In this document: positions 25,851 to 37,800 of the stretch, in pieces | How the letters are laid out: every line of letters starts with the position of its first letter | How positions within the stretch are numbered: the stretch's first letter is position 1 | Source: Atherix ibis | Lineage: Eukaryota; Arthropoda; Insecta; Diptera; Athericidae | DNA: 64,000 nt | Assembly: GCA_958298945.1 (NCBI GenBank) | Contig: OY282605.1 | Coordinates: forward strand, 108,434,267 to 108,498,266 | Direction of reading: 5' to 3' | Translations under genes and position numbers: made by a program | Notes under the pieces: model-generated | The model's database searches: none | Seen by the model: the letters and a program-made list of their open reading frames with translations, nothing else | What the model was told of the DNA's origin: nothing

Positions 25851-25963
25851 TCTTTTATTTTGTCATGCTAGAAGCAGGTACTTTTTAATTAAAACGACAT
25901 AAATATAAAAATGTATGTCATTTTAATTAAAAGTACCGGCTTCTAGCATGACAAAATAAAAGA
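25851..25963. repeat. Near-perfect 113-nt hairpin (about 50-bp arms)
   Basis: Left arm 25851-25900 starts TCTTTTATTTTGTCATGCTA; right arm 25915-25963 is its inverted copy. I count about two substitutions and one 1-base length difference over roughly 49 pairs, with a 14-nt loop. Possible explanations are a foldback miniature transposon, a snap-back repair product, or a hairpin RNA precursor. No TSD is evident. Confidence 0.9.
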
Positions 25964-26559
25964 CACTACTTTGTAAAAGTGAATTTCCACCTTTAAAACT
26001 TTTTTCTTATAACTCCAAATTATAAGAAAAACTTTCCCTTATACACATAATACGGCTATATTATCGAGTATATATGTATTAAATAACATCTTAAGAATAA
26101 AATAATAATTTGATCCAATATCTTAAATATATAATCCAAATAATCGCTTTGGTTACACGTATGTGAAAATATTTTTTATCAATTATAATTTTGTTTGTGT
26201 TAATTTATATATGAATTATTATAATAAATAAACCGCTTAAATATGATCTGAACTAAAGAATTTAAACCACTTTAAAAAAAAATTTCATTAAGGAAACTTT
26301 ATACTATTTTCGTGCTAGTATTTTTGAGCTACTGTAGGAAGTTAATTTGGAGCTATTTTAAGACTAGTTTTAAACTATTTTTGAAGTACCTATGAGCTAT
26401 TTTTAAACTGTATTTAAATTATTTTTGAGCTATATTTTATCTATTTTTGAGCTACTTTTCAGTTATTTTAGACATGTAAAATATATTTCTATTCAATAAT
26501 ATATTAAAGTAGATATAATAGTTATTTTGCACCAATAACAGTATTCTAATACTACTAAA

Positions 26560-26800
26560 CTAAACATTTATATCGTCAGACATGATAACATGGGCTCCAT
26601 CTTTCCTTTTCTTACATCTACATGATAGGCTGCCTTTGCTCTACCATTTTCTTCTTCTCCGCGCTCGAACAATTCGATTGAACTACATTTTTAAGAGGAA
26701 CTAACGTACAAACTATGTACAAAGAAAGTCTGCACTGTTGCCAGATAGCTCCTAATGATGTCAGTCTCATTAATTTAACTGGATGCTTATTTACAAGCTT
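26560..26800. repeat. Unidentified GC-richer repeat piece shared with 5280-5380
   Basis: The stretch around 26690-26780 aligns with 5290-5360 over about 70 bp at roughly 70% identity by eye (both contain TGATGTCAG/TGGTGTCAG followed by CTCATTA). At 5.3 kb it lies at the N-terminal side of the Tc1-like relic, so this may be the 5' end of another copy of that family. Confidence 0.35.
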
Positions 26801-26961
26801 TTATTTAGCTTCACTTATTATTGATACCGTTGAATACCTGGTTAGTGTATAAGCGGTAGAACATTTTTTACCAATCACGTAGAAATTTGACAAATGTATA
26901 TAAAGCAATTTAGTTAACAATACAATATTCTTTTGTCTCCTACATGACGTAAGAAAAATTT

Positions 26962-27540
26962 AATATTTTGGTCGATCAATGAAGTGACATTTGATCACAC
27001 GACATACGCGCCACTTGCATACTAATAATTACTTTTTAGTACTAATAAGTTGACTTTTTTAATTAAAAAAATGGTGTTACTGTCAAATCAAATGTAATTT
27101 GCCCCACTTTAATACTAATAATTAAAAATATTGAATAATATAAATTATAGAAATCTATTTGCTAATATACGAAAACTTAATTTCAGTGGTGGGTGTATCT
27201 ACACAAAACAATTTACAAAAATATATGCAAGAAGTGCGATTTATCGCCGTATTTGCAATAATTAAGCCAGAAAATTGCGTATGCATATGTGAAAATCTGA
27301 TGTCTATCCAGATATTCTTTTATCTAAGGTTTGGTCAATCAATGAAATGACATTTGGTGTATTAAACGACATATGCGCCATTTTTATTACGACATAATTA
27401 TTGTTTAGTACTAATAATTGACTTTTTTTTTAAATGGCGGTACTGTCAGAGCAAATGACATTAACTGTCAGATCAAATGACAATTCAATACTAATAATTA
27501 AATATATTGAATAATACAAATTATGGAAATTATATTCGCT
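26962..27540. mobile_element. Two adjacent copies of a small inverted-repeat element
   Basis: A block of about 200 bp at 26962-27160 is repeated in direct orientation at 27330-27540, at roughly 80% identity by eye. Each contains an inverted pair: GACATTTG..CGCCA on the left and TGGCG/TGGTG..CAAATG on the right, separated by about 60 bp rich in TACTAATAATT. The second copy has an additional GATCAAATGACA after its right arm. This fits a miniature inverted-repeat element, duplicated or inserted twice. No superfamily could be assigned. Confidence 0.5.
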
Positions 27541-28083
27541 TCCATACAATATAAAGAATTGATTAATAAAAAGTATAGAAAAAATATATACTCAAAAGGA
27601 AAAAATAATTTTGATAAGTGTTTAGTTGACTAATAAAACTTATGCAAAATCTGTTTGGAGGAAGGCATAATTACACTAGAAGAATTTCTCCGTATGACTA
27701 AATATAGTCCTTTTTTCAACTTGTCAAAACGTTTTTTTGTAAAAGTATTTATTTGCAAAAGTACTAATAATTCTAATTAATGATATTTTAGTAACATATT
27801 AAAAGCTATCATATTTAAAAGTTCATCTTTTTTTCTTTACATACGCAATTTTTTGCTTAAAATACTCCAAATAATAGTTTCATATAATATTCCTATCGAC
27901 ATACGAGTATGTATGTGTATGTGAATTTGTATCTAACCACCTGTATAAAGTCATTTACTTTTGACCGTATTATATTGATTTATTGTTTTATCAATCTTCT
28001 AGAATATCCTATAGACACAATTATTCGTCCACTACTTGTATTTAATATTGTTCTATTTTAGAAACGAAACAAAAACGAATAAT

Positions 28084-28085
28084 AC

Positions 28086-28117
<32 letters not shown>

Positions 28118-28122
28118 CAATA
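28084..28122. repeat. Compound (CAC)n(AAC)n microsatellite
   Basis: Five to six CAC units run directly into seven AAC units within AT-rich non-coding DNA. Confidence 0.95.
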
Positions 28123-28410
28123 AAACAATAAATTATTCTTGACACGAAATCATGTAAAATACTTTCTTCGGATCACATTTAGCTTGATAACTTTTCATAA
28201 AACTTTAGCAAAATATTTTATTCAAGCACAATAATTACCTGAAGCTATTATTAGTTACATTTTATCGAAATTATAATATTAGATTAAATTGGAAACTCTC
28301 ATTTCTATATTAAACTTGCAAATTATAATATGAATTAATAATATACTTATAGTGCGTTTAGATACAGTGTGTAAATACCAGGTTTTTTATTACGCATACG
28401 TGTATATATA

Positions 28411-29494
28411 CGAGTTATGTTCAAAAAGTATCACGAATTTTGAATTTCCGCTGGTTACGTATATTTGATTTTCGATTTTTTTATGGTGTTATGTTGGTAC
28501 TCATATGGTAAAGCTACCTTGGACCGAAGCAACATTTATCGGTGGTACAAAATATTCTCAGAGGGCCGAGAAGATGTGAACGATAAAAAACGTGCCGGAC
28601 GCTCGAGCACGTCAACAACAGACGAAAACATTGATGAAGTGAAGAAAATAGTATTGGCCAATCGTCGAATAAGCGTTCGAAAAGTTCCTGAGAACTTAAA
28701 CATATCGATTGGCTCGTGTCATTCGATTTTTACCAATGATTTGGCGTGAGACGGGTCGCCGCGAAATTCGTACCAAAATTGCTCAATTTCGACCAAAAAC
28801 AGTATCGCATTAACATTGCTAAGGAGCTGTTGGACTCTGTCCGCGACGACCCAAATTTGCTCCAGAGGGTCATAACTAGTGACGAATCATGGGTTTACGG
28901 TTATGACGTGAAAACCAAAGATCAATCATCCCAATGGAAGCTGCCGCACAAGCCAAGGTTTTGCTTACAGTTTTCTTCGATTGCAGGAGCGTGGTACATC
29001 ATGAGTTCTAAAAGAAGCGAAAATCTTGCCACAGGGTAGAACGGTCAATAAGGAATGTTACCTGCAAGTTATGCGCAAGTTGCGTGAAGCAATCTGCCAA
29101 AAACACCCGGATTTGTGGAAGAACAAAAATTGGCCTTTGCACCATGATAACGCCCCTGCTCACGCATCGTTGCTTGTGCGCGAATTTTTGACCAAAAACA
29201 ACACCCTAATAATGCCGCAGCCACCCTATTTTTCCCCACATCTGGCCGCCTGTGACGTTTTCTTGTTCCCGAAACAGATTCTTTGATCCATTTTTTCGAA
29301 TGGCAAAAATCGAAGACGAGCCAAAACACGTGCAAACAAAGCAGCTGTCAAAAACTAACTGAATATTCAAAATGGCCAAACTTGTCGACATAAGTGAAAG
29401 ACATGTGTACCAACATAACGCCACAAAAAATCGAAAATCGAACATACGTAACCCGAGGAAATTCAAAATTTGCGATATTTTTTGAAAGACCTCA
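28411..29494 (+). mobile_element. Mariner element with about 90-bp inverted ends, defective transposase
   Basis: The element starts CGAGTTATGTTCAAAAAG at 28411 and ends with the inverted equivalent at 29494, each next to TA. The inverted similarity runs about 90 bp inward (28411-28504 against 29401-29494), much longer than usual mariner TIRs. The transposase reads IYRWYKIFSEGREDVND (28525-28575), a helix-turn-helix with RRISVRKVPENLNISIGSCHSIF (28665-28730), RVITSDESWVYGYD (first Asp, about 28880), LHHDNAPAH (second Asp, about 29150) and HLAACDVFLFPK (third Asp, about 29255), i.e. a DD34D mariner. Defects are a TGA near 28749, a deletion of about 14 codons after HKPR with a frameshift (VLLTVFFDCRSVVHHEF in the other frame, 28960-29010), and loss of everything after FLFPK. 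The missing C-terminus is replaced by the right inverted arm. Confidence 0.9.
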
Positions 29495-29496
29495 TA

Positions 29497-30004
29497 TACA
29501 ATATATGGACCTAGGAGAGGGTATATTATTTAATTTCACAATTCTTCTAATCTGTTCCTAATTTTTTGTAATATTTTTTTTTTCAGAGAAAAAAATGCAA
29601 TTTTTAATTTTTCTTAAATCATGAATAATTTTTTATAGGTCGTATTATTTATAAACTATTTCTAACAGACCGAAAACTTGTTCAAATACTTTAAATGTTG
29701 TAGACAATTAAAAACTGATTTTTAAGGTATTTCAATTTTTTACCTAAATATAATTTAAAAGTTTGCTAACAATTTAAATTAAAAGTTATAAACTTTCAAA
29801 TGCATATTCAAATTGGTAAAAAAAAAATCTTTAAAATGGGAAAAATTTTAATATTTGGTATTTTTAATCCAAAACTATGAGAAGGATGAAAAATAATTTA
29901 ATCCGATTTTTATTTTTTGTACAATATATATATATATATATATAATTCGTCAAATTAACAAATTTCCTGTTTAATAATATAAAAAAAATTTCTTTTTTTT
30001 CAAG
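29497..30004. other. AT-rich intronic or upstream DNA of the prohormone-4-like gene
   Basis: No coding sequence. It includes a (TA)n tract at about 29926-29945 and a polypyrimidine run (29990-30000) ending in CAAG, the 3' splice site of the next exon. Confidence 0.6.
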
Positions 30005-30165
30005 AATGTCCGCCAGCAATGGATGGTATGGAGAGATTTGCATGTCCAACACCTGATCGACAGGGTCGATATCGATGCATAGATGATCACGTATTGTGTG
30101 ATGGATTTATAGACTGCCCCGAAGGGGAAGATGAAGATAGACAAGCGTGTATGTTCTATAAAACT
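30005..30165 (+). CDS. Prohormone-4 / IDLSRF-like neuropeptide precursor, LDLa exon
   Basis: An internal exon of a secreted neuropeptide precursor. The first codon is split: with a G from the upstream exon it reads ECPPAMDGMERFACPTPD, then RYRCIDDHVLCDGFIDCPE and ACMFYKT. Six cysteines and the pattern C..FxC..RCI..LCDGFIDC..GEDED..C form one complete LDL-receptor class A module; the acidic D-G-F-I-D..GEDED residues are the usual calcium ligands. The splice acceptor is AG at 30003-30004 after a T-rich tract; the donor is GTAAGT at 30166. The sequence agrees with the C-terminal half of insect prohormone-4, known in honeybee for the IDLSRF peptide. Upstream exons carrying the signal peptide and the IDLSRF peptide were looked for and not found, so they may lie before the window. 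Partial gene, strong family call. Confidence 0.9.
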
Positions 30166-32235
30166 GTAAGTAAAATTAATATATAAATAAATATTCAATT
30201 TTATTTAAAAAAAAAAAAGAAGAAAAAACAAACATAAAATTCAGTAAAAATTTTATACGTAAAAATTGTGTAAAGAAAAATTTGAAAACTTGTTTTATCA
30301 TATGGAAAAATATGAATTTGTTGAAAATCATCATTACTGGGATAATATTTATTTTTCCAACATATAAAATTCTATTTTATACAAAAAGCTCTAATAATTT
30401 TCTCTACAATGACGTGGTAATCACGCTTTGGGATTTTCTTTTCTCATCTAACATTTTCAGATTTTTTTTTTCCTTTTCATCTTTACAATACTTTGTATAC
30501 GCAATCTGCATTATAAAATATGCCAATTTATTGCCTAAAATTTTTCTTACTAAGCATATAAATTTATTCATACATTAAGAACGGAATGGGGGGGGGGGAA
30601 GGGATAAGTGGCTGTTTTACTCTCTACGACAAAAAATATACAAGTTCACCCTCAAACGATTCAAATCATTTTGAAATGTCAAGGGTAACTAGAACATGTT
30701 ATTGAATCTGTACCAAGTAATAACTTTAACTGCAAATAATTTTCAAATTAAATTAAAAGAACTTTATTGTATTTCTACCAATAAAATGGGAAAATGCATG
30801 TTTTCAATTATATACTATTTATTACAAAAATTTTACTATAAACGCAATTCTTTTACAAAAAATTTATTTGTCTTTTCTTTCCTTGATTTATTTTTGTAAA
30901 GTCTGGAAAAAAATTGATTAAAATAATTTTTTTTTATTAAATTTTAAATTAATATTAGATTAAAATCAAATAAAGAAGCAGAAAAAAATTATTCACCACA
31001 CTTTTTTTTTATCTGCAACTACAATTGTATTGTAACAAGCAGATTTACATAACATTTCAATTTATAATCTTGTGCATCATGAAGTGGGAGTAAACACCCA
31101 ACGGCCTTCCTCCAACTAATGGAAGTTCGATTTCTCTAGAAAATCTCTAGGCCATTGTCTCTTAGTCTCCAATGAGTGTTTCCGGGGAGGGCAATACAGG
31201 ACAATTCTCCCGCAAGTGGATTATGATGATAAGATAAACGGGAGTGAAATTTTTGATAACGGTAAATGCACAGATCCTGAACAAAGGGATCAGGATGTAT
31301 TACGTTGCTACGAACATAAAAGGGGGCATCAACAATTTTACGGAGGATCTTGGATTGTAAGGCCTGGACGCGATAGAAATTGGAACGTTTTATTTAACCC
31401 CAAAATTCAATTCCATATGTCCAAATAAGTTTTATAATTGTATTGTAGATTAGAAGTTTACTTTTAATTGTTAGTTTTAAGCATTTGTCCAGTAGTCTAA
31501 GAATTTGTTGGTAACGTTTGTTAGCTTCGAATTTTTTTAGTCTAGTATGTGAGTTCCATGTTAATCTCTTATCCAGGTGAAGTCCCAAATAACGTACTTT
31601 ATCATATTATGGAATCATGTTGCTATTAAGATATAAAGGGGTAGGTTTTCCTTAACAAAGTTTGAAAGTAATGTGAGCGCTCTTCTGTTCATTTACCCTC
31701 GCTCTCCATCTCTTAAACCAGGATTGAAGGTTGGAAGCTATGTCAGGATTTGTATGGGTAGCAAGTATGGCCGTATCGTCTGCATAAGTAGCAATATAGT
31801 ATTAGGATCAGATGGGATGTCATGGGTATAAATATTATATAAAATGGGACCAAGGAGACTACCTTGTGGAACTCCGGCTAGAATATATTTCCGATGATTC
31901 TGAGTTAATTGCAACTTGGAATGACGTTGGGAGAGATATGAATTTATGATAAGGTAGTTTTTTGAAAGAAGAAAACTTTTGACATTCCAGAGGAGTCCAG
32001 AATGCTACACACGTTTAAAAGCTTGGGAGATATCTAATAATAATCCTGCACAATACTCTTTCCTCTCAAGAGAGGATGCAATGTGATCAATAATGCGATG
32101 ACATTGTATTCACCACATTTAAATATGCATTTGCATAAATTCCAGGCTTAGTCAATATAAACTACAAAATAACTAATTTAATTTAATTTTTCAATATTGA
32201 TATTAATAATTACTATAAATATTATTCTTTTATAG
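30166..32235 (+). other. Intron of the prohormone-4-like gene (2070 bp, phase 0)
   Basis: Bounded by GTAAGT at 30166 and TTTTATAG at 32228-32235, it joins ACT (Thr) to ACA (Thr) between complete codons. About half of it (31060-32120) is an antisense jockey-like LINE relic. A G9 run lies at about 30589-30597. The frames at 30282-30578 and 30696-30899 are AT-rich noise. Confidence 0.8.
31060..32120 (-). pseudogene. Jockey-like non-LTR retrotransposon relic within an intron
   Basis: On the - strand from about 32110 the translation runs IDHIASSLERKEYCAGLLLDISQAF (read across frames), VWHSGLL, GVPQGSLLGPILYNIY (31870-31820), a degraded YADDTAILA catalytic region near 31775, NLQSWFKRWRARVNEQKS (about 31735-31690), then YLGLHLDKRLTWNSHT (31595-31545) and KSKLLIYNTIIKLIWTYGIEFWG (31465-31394). 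These are fingers-palm-thumb landmarks of jockey-clade reverse transcriptase in the correct order. The C-terminal tail continues in broken frames to about 31080. The 5' half (endonuclease, ORF1) is absent. It lies antisense to the host gene between its two last exons. Three smaller relatives are in this window. Confidence 0.88.
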
Positions 32236-32295
32236 ACAAAAGCACACTTGGATGTTTTAGCAGATGCACTTCTAAGATGGGCGCGAGGACGTTAA
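32236..32295 (+). CDS. Prohormone-4 / IDLSRF-like precursor, last coding exon
   Basis: Nineteen codons and a stop: TKAHLDVLADALLRWARGR, then TAA (32293-32295) closely followed by a second in-frame stop TAG. The acceptor is TATAG at 32231-32235. This C-terminal tail, joined as FYKT-TKAHLDVLADALLRWARGR, agrees with insect prohormone-4 and ends exactly where the family ends. It is basic and amphipathic, with no further cysteine. AATAAA-type signals follow from 32370, but the mature 3' end cannot be fixed because the next 18 kb are full of such motifs. Confidence 0.9.
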   Translation, partial: TKAHLDVLADALLRWARGR

Positions 32296-32369
32296 TAGAA
32301 TTTCGCTTCTATTAGAACGAAGAAAAATTGACAAGAGAAATGGATTATTGAAATTTAAAATAAAACAAC

Positions 32370-32375
32370 AATAAA
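32370..32375 (+). terminator. First candidate poly(A) signal after the prohormone-4 stop
   Basis: AATAAA lies 75 bases after the stop codon. It is the first of many in this AT-rich downstream region, so use is uncertain. Confidence 0.3.
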
Positions 32376-33699
32376 AAAAATAGAAAAGACAAATCGTACA
32401 AATAAGCTTAAAAATATGGAAAATTAAAAGGCAATTTCAACAAAAAAAAACAACAACAACAGCATAAAGAAAATTAAAGAATACCTATAAAAAAAGACAC
32501 ATACACACACATAAACATATAATAAAATATAAACTAATAAATGGTAATAAAAATGACTGGTATAATATATATGTAATTATATAAATAATTAACCATTAAA
32601 TTTTCTTCTTGCACTTGGATCATATTTGGATGGCGCAAAATAAATCCAAAACATTCGAAATAAAAATCCAATTAAACCTGATATAATAAAAGACTTAAAA
32701 TATTTCTTTATTATTAGAATTAATAATTCATTTACATTTATTATGAAATTTAAACTTAAAAGGAATTTAAAGAAATCATTTTTGCATTTGCCATAAATTG
32801 TAATAATTTCACATTAAATATATACATTTAACATACAAACATACATACATACGCATAAAAACGGAGAAATATTATTATTAAAAAAAATATATTATATTAT
32901 TGTCAATTTATTCATTTTTTCATTTCAATTATTTTCAAGTGCTCTTAGATATGTTTCTCTTTTTCAAATAAATGAAGAAAAAATAAATTATATATATATA
33001 TACATATAGTATTTATGTGTATATGTTATTGTACTTTAAAGCAAAACAATTATTAAAATAAAACGAAATTATATCAGCGAATGAAAGAACATCATACACT
33101 TAAACATGATGTTAAATATAAACACACTTAACATGGTTATTAGTGAACAGAATGCCAAAAACACAATCAATTTCTATATGAAACAAACTAAAAAGAAAAG
33201 AAGAAGAAAAAACCCAACAACAAAAAATTAATAATATTAATAATAAATATTAAAATAAACTAAAGAATTATAATGATAATAAATTATTTTTAAAAAAAAA
33301 TAATAAAACATTACAATTTAATACTTTCTCGATGTAATTATATTTTGATTTTGAATTTTATATACTAAATACACATATATTAAACAAAATTCATTTTATA
33401 TCAATAAAGGATTCAACAAACAAAGAAACAAGAAAAAAAATGGAAGGAAATTAAAAATATACAACAACAAAAAAATTAAAATATATATAATAAAATGTCT
33501 TAACAAAAATTATATTGTATAAATAATTGATTATGATTATAGATATATATATACATAATACATATAAAAATATACATATATGTATTCAAAAATAAAAAAT
33601 TAACAAAAAAAAAACAATGAAAACTATTCTCATGGAAGAGGCAGCTATTGTAGATAAGTAAATAACTTACAAGTATAAAAGTTAAGTTTTATTTTGACT

Positions 33700-34025
<326 letters not shown>

Positions 34026-34639
34026 TCAAAAAATAAACAATATAATTAAAGAAGAAAAATTACAACAAAAAAAAGATTGTAATACAATATATTAAATAAA
34101 TCATAATGTTTTCTGCTGAACTATCTTAACTTTTGCAGCATTTTTTATAATGTAGGTAAGTTCATGTAAAAAGTTTAATGCAGCATTAGTTTATATACAT
34201 ACATACATTACATAACACTACATCCTTCATCATATGATAAATCAAAACAAAACAAAATAATTAGTATAATAATAAGAAATGATTTAATTAGAAAAATTAA
34301 CAAGATTCAAAATCAAGAACCAAAAACCAAACGGAAATTATGCAAAATATCAGTTTGGCCTAATTTCATAGTAGTATATTTTTAATACAAACTTGTTATG
34401 TCTATTCAACCCATGTTTATATATTATACACAATACAAGTATTTGGTGGCTATATCCATATACATATGCATGTTATGTAAAGAAAACTTTAAAAATAATT
34501 TATAACATTTTTCTTGTTCAAAAAAAATCAAATTCTTTTTATTATATTATTGCTCTTTTTGCCGTAGTTAAAAATCATCAAAGAGTTCTTTAAAAAGACA
34601 GAGTCCTTTCTCATAAAAAGATAATATCAAAATCATCAA

Positions 34640-34860
34640 ATTAAATCTGGTTTTGTATTTTCCGCCCTATTTGCCACCATTTTGATTACTTAGAACAGTA
34701 ATAAATACGAGAGCGCGCTCTCAACTATGGTATAATAAATTGCTGATACTCAATTGGTGGTTGCCTACCACTTCTCTCAAATAGTTTTGCTTGGCGGAAT
34801 TGCCCAACAACACTTACCAAAACTGGAATGTACAGTACAAGCATAAAGTACGGTATAATT
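34640..34860. repeat. Possible miniature inverted-repeat element in the AT desert
   Basis: Inverted TTCCGCC (about 34659) and GGCGGAA (about 34794), plus CCACC / GGTGG pairs inside and the central palindrome at 34709-34722. It is markedly less AT-rich than anything around it. No target duplication could be identified. Confidence 0.3.
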
Positions 34861-37800
34861 AAAAAAAAAAATATATTAATATTTACTTATTAATTTAAAG
34901 TTCAAGTGTAAATTATGTTTACTTAAATTTTATGATATCCACCAGAAATTTTTTTTCCGAACATCTTTTAAATAAATATTTTTTTTGCTCGTTATTTTAA
35001 ATTTAAATAATTCAGATAGAAAATTAAAAAAAAAAAACAAAATTTAAAAATATTTTTCCAAAAAATATTAATTTTTCTATATAATTGCTTATTAATTATT
35101 GGAAAAAAAATAAAAAACTCTACTTTTTAAATATTGTAGTTACTCTTATTACTTAATAATTTATTTAATTATATTTATTTACAAATAATTAATTGTTTTA
35201 ATTTCTAAAATTTATATTATTCTAAAGTAAAAAAAAAATTCAATTAGCTTAAAAGTTTTTTATTTTGAACATTGAAAAAAAATATATTTCATTCTAATTT
35301 TTAAATTAATTGATATTTTTATTGCTAAATTATTGATGGTTCTTTTTTTTAAATAGATATTAATTAAAATATTTTAAAGTTAAAATATCGGAATATATAG
35401 AAGGACAATTTTGAAACTGTTAATAAAAATCAATATCTTTAGTATATATTTTTTTGAATAGTACTTCAGACGAACGTGTCTTAAAATACACGTAGAAATA
35501 ATTCTATATTAATCAAATAATGATTACTTTACTTAAAAAGAAAATATCCACCTTTACATAAATAATATCTATCAAGGACGATGATCTTTCCAATTATATT
35601 ATTAACAAGCACAAAAGAAAAGAAGAAAAAGAAGGTATCAGAAAATATGGTATTTCTTAAAAATACAATCTAATAAAAAGAATTTTAAATATTATGAAAT
35701 TATTTTGAAAACGTTTAATAATCGACATTTTTCTGTTGTTAATTTTATATTAAATAATTATCAGTGTTTGTACTTTTCGCACAGCATTTTAACTATATTA
35801 TTAAAGAAAAAAAATTGGATTTTTAATAACACTGCACAAAATAATATATATAAAAATATAAAATTTGTTTGAATGGAAGTTTTTGCACCAAATTTCACCC
35901 TTATACAAAATTAAAACGTCGTTAATTTTTATAAAAACTTTTTATATTTCATTAAAAAAAAAAATCGAAGGCCATAAAAAATTTTTAATCAAATAATTTA
36001 TTTCATAATAAAAAAAATTAATTGTATATAATATTTTTTATTGATTAAATGTTCCAAACTAATGCAAATATAAAAATAAATGCTTTATTGTACAAACACT
36101 GAACTTTTAAATATCATAAGTTAAAAATATATTCTTTATTAAAAATATTAAAAACAAACCCATAAAAACATAATAAATCATTGAACAAAAAAAAATACAT
36201 TTCATCATAGGTTGTGTAAAAAATTAGTTCAGAAAGATGAAGAAAATATTATAATTTTAAAAAAAAATGTCTAAAAGAAACATTCAATATTTAAAAAAAA
36301 AAAGTTTATTACCTAATAATAAATATTAGATAAAGTAATAATTTTATTGTTTTGTTTTTTTTTTGTTCCGGGAAATTTTTTTGTTTTTAAATTTAAGAAA
36401 TTCTTGTCTTGACGATATGAATTTCATAGCCACAGCCTAGTAGATGTAAATAGAAATACGAATAACCAAAAATTTTCTGTGAACGGTTCAATAATTAGTT
36501 CAGAAAGATGAAGAAAATTTTCTGTGAACGGCCTAAAATAATAAAAATTATACAGATAATTTTTGCTTCGTTTAAACTAATTGCATAGTAATTATTTGAA
36601 ATTGAATAGAACATTTTTTTTTTGACTATACTTCGAAAAGAAATATAGTTTTTGGAACTAATTTGAATTTACATTTTCGATTATAGTTAAACAAATGCTT
36701 AGTTTATGTTTTTAATTATAAAATAAAATGATATAGTTTTTTGTTTTATTTTTTCTTCGTTATGACTAATAGTTGATATTTTAGATATCATTTAAATAAA
36801 CAAATATATGTATACATATATTAAGAAAAATATTCAAAATATGGCAGCTAAATAAAACCACATCAAATGGTACTAATATACATATTTTAGTCATACTCGG
36901 TAGTATGTGGTACGAAATATCACATCAATAAGATCAGTACGAACAACACATAATTTATTAAAAGAATTTATAAAAATTAATTATTGAATGTAAAAAAAAG
37001 AAGAAAATTACTAATACGAAAATATATATATATATAAATAAGGCTTTTGCTGTAAAATAAAATGAATTTATTATAATTTAATCAAATACTTATCTTAAAT
37101 ATAAGTTTATATTATATTATATATAAATAGCCTATAATGGGGATATATTAAATATTTCAAAAGACTTACTTTAAAAAAAAAATTCATATATGTATGTAGA
37201 TATGAATCTAGGAATTATAGTATTTTTCTATTATTATTTATTCTATTTAAATTATTTATTTTCCTTTTTTTCATAGATTTATTCTTATTTTAAAGGGTAA
37301 ATAATTAATTTGTACAAGTTTAATTTAGATCAGATTTCTTTTAAAAAATCAACTACAATATAATCTCTTTAATTAACAGTTTTCCATGAAAACATAATTT
37401 ATCAATAACTAACAATTATAAGTACCATATTTAACTATATGAATTTAAAAAAAAAAGACAACTTATATTATTTATTCAAACAACAAAACAATTTTATTAG
37501 TTTTTTTTGTTTTTGTTTTTTTTAAAGTATTTATTTATTAAATTATTGTATAGTAATTATAGGAAGTAATAATAAAGAAAACAAATATGACTTTGAACTA
37601 CTTGAACTGAAATATTTAAATAAATAAAAAAATATATTTGTAAAAAATTTAAAAAAAAACAGCATTTCATAGAAGCAAATAGTGTATAGAGTAGAAAATA
37701 TATTTTTTTGGCCTATTTTTATATATCGATAAGAAGTTAAACAAAAAAGAAAAACCCACATTTAAAAATAAAAAAAAAAGTTTCTTGTTGAAATAAATTA

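Noticed and set aside
18650..30000. Upstream exon encoding the IDLSRF peptide and signal peptide of the prohormone-4-like gene
   Set aside because: I scanned by eye for a coding stretch for the DLSRFYGH-type motif and found none; the exon may lie outside the window.
30282..30578. 98-codon + strand ORF in the neuropeptide intron, hydrophobic
   Set aside because: Hydrophobicity arises from TTT/ATT codons; it lies between two well supported splice sites and shows no family similarity.
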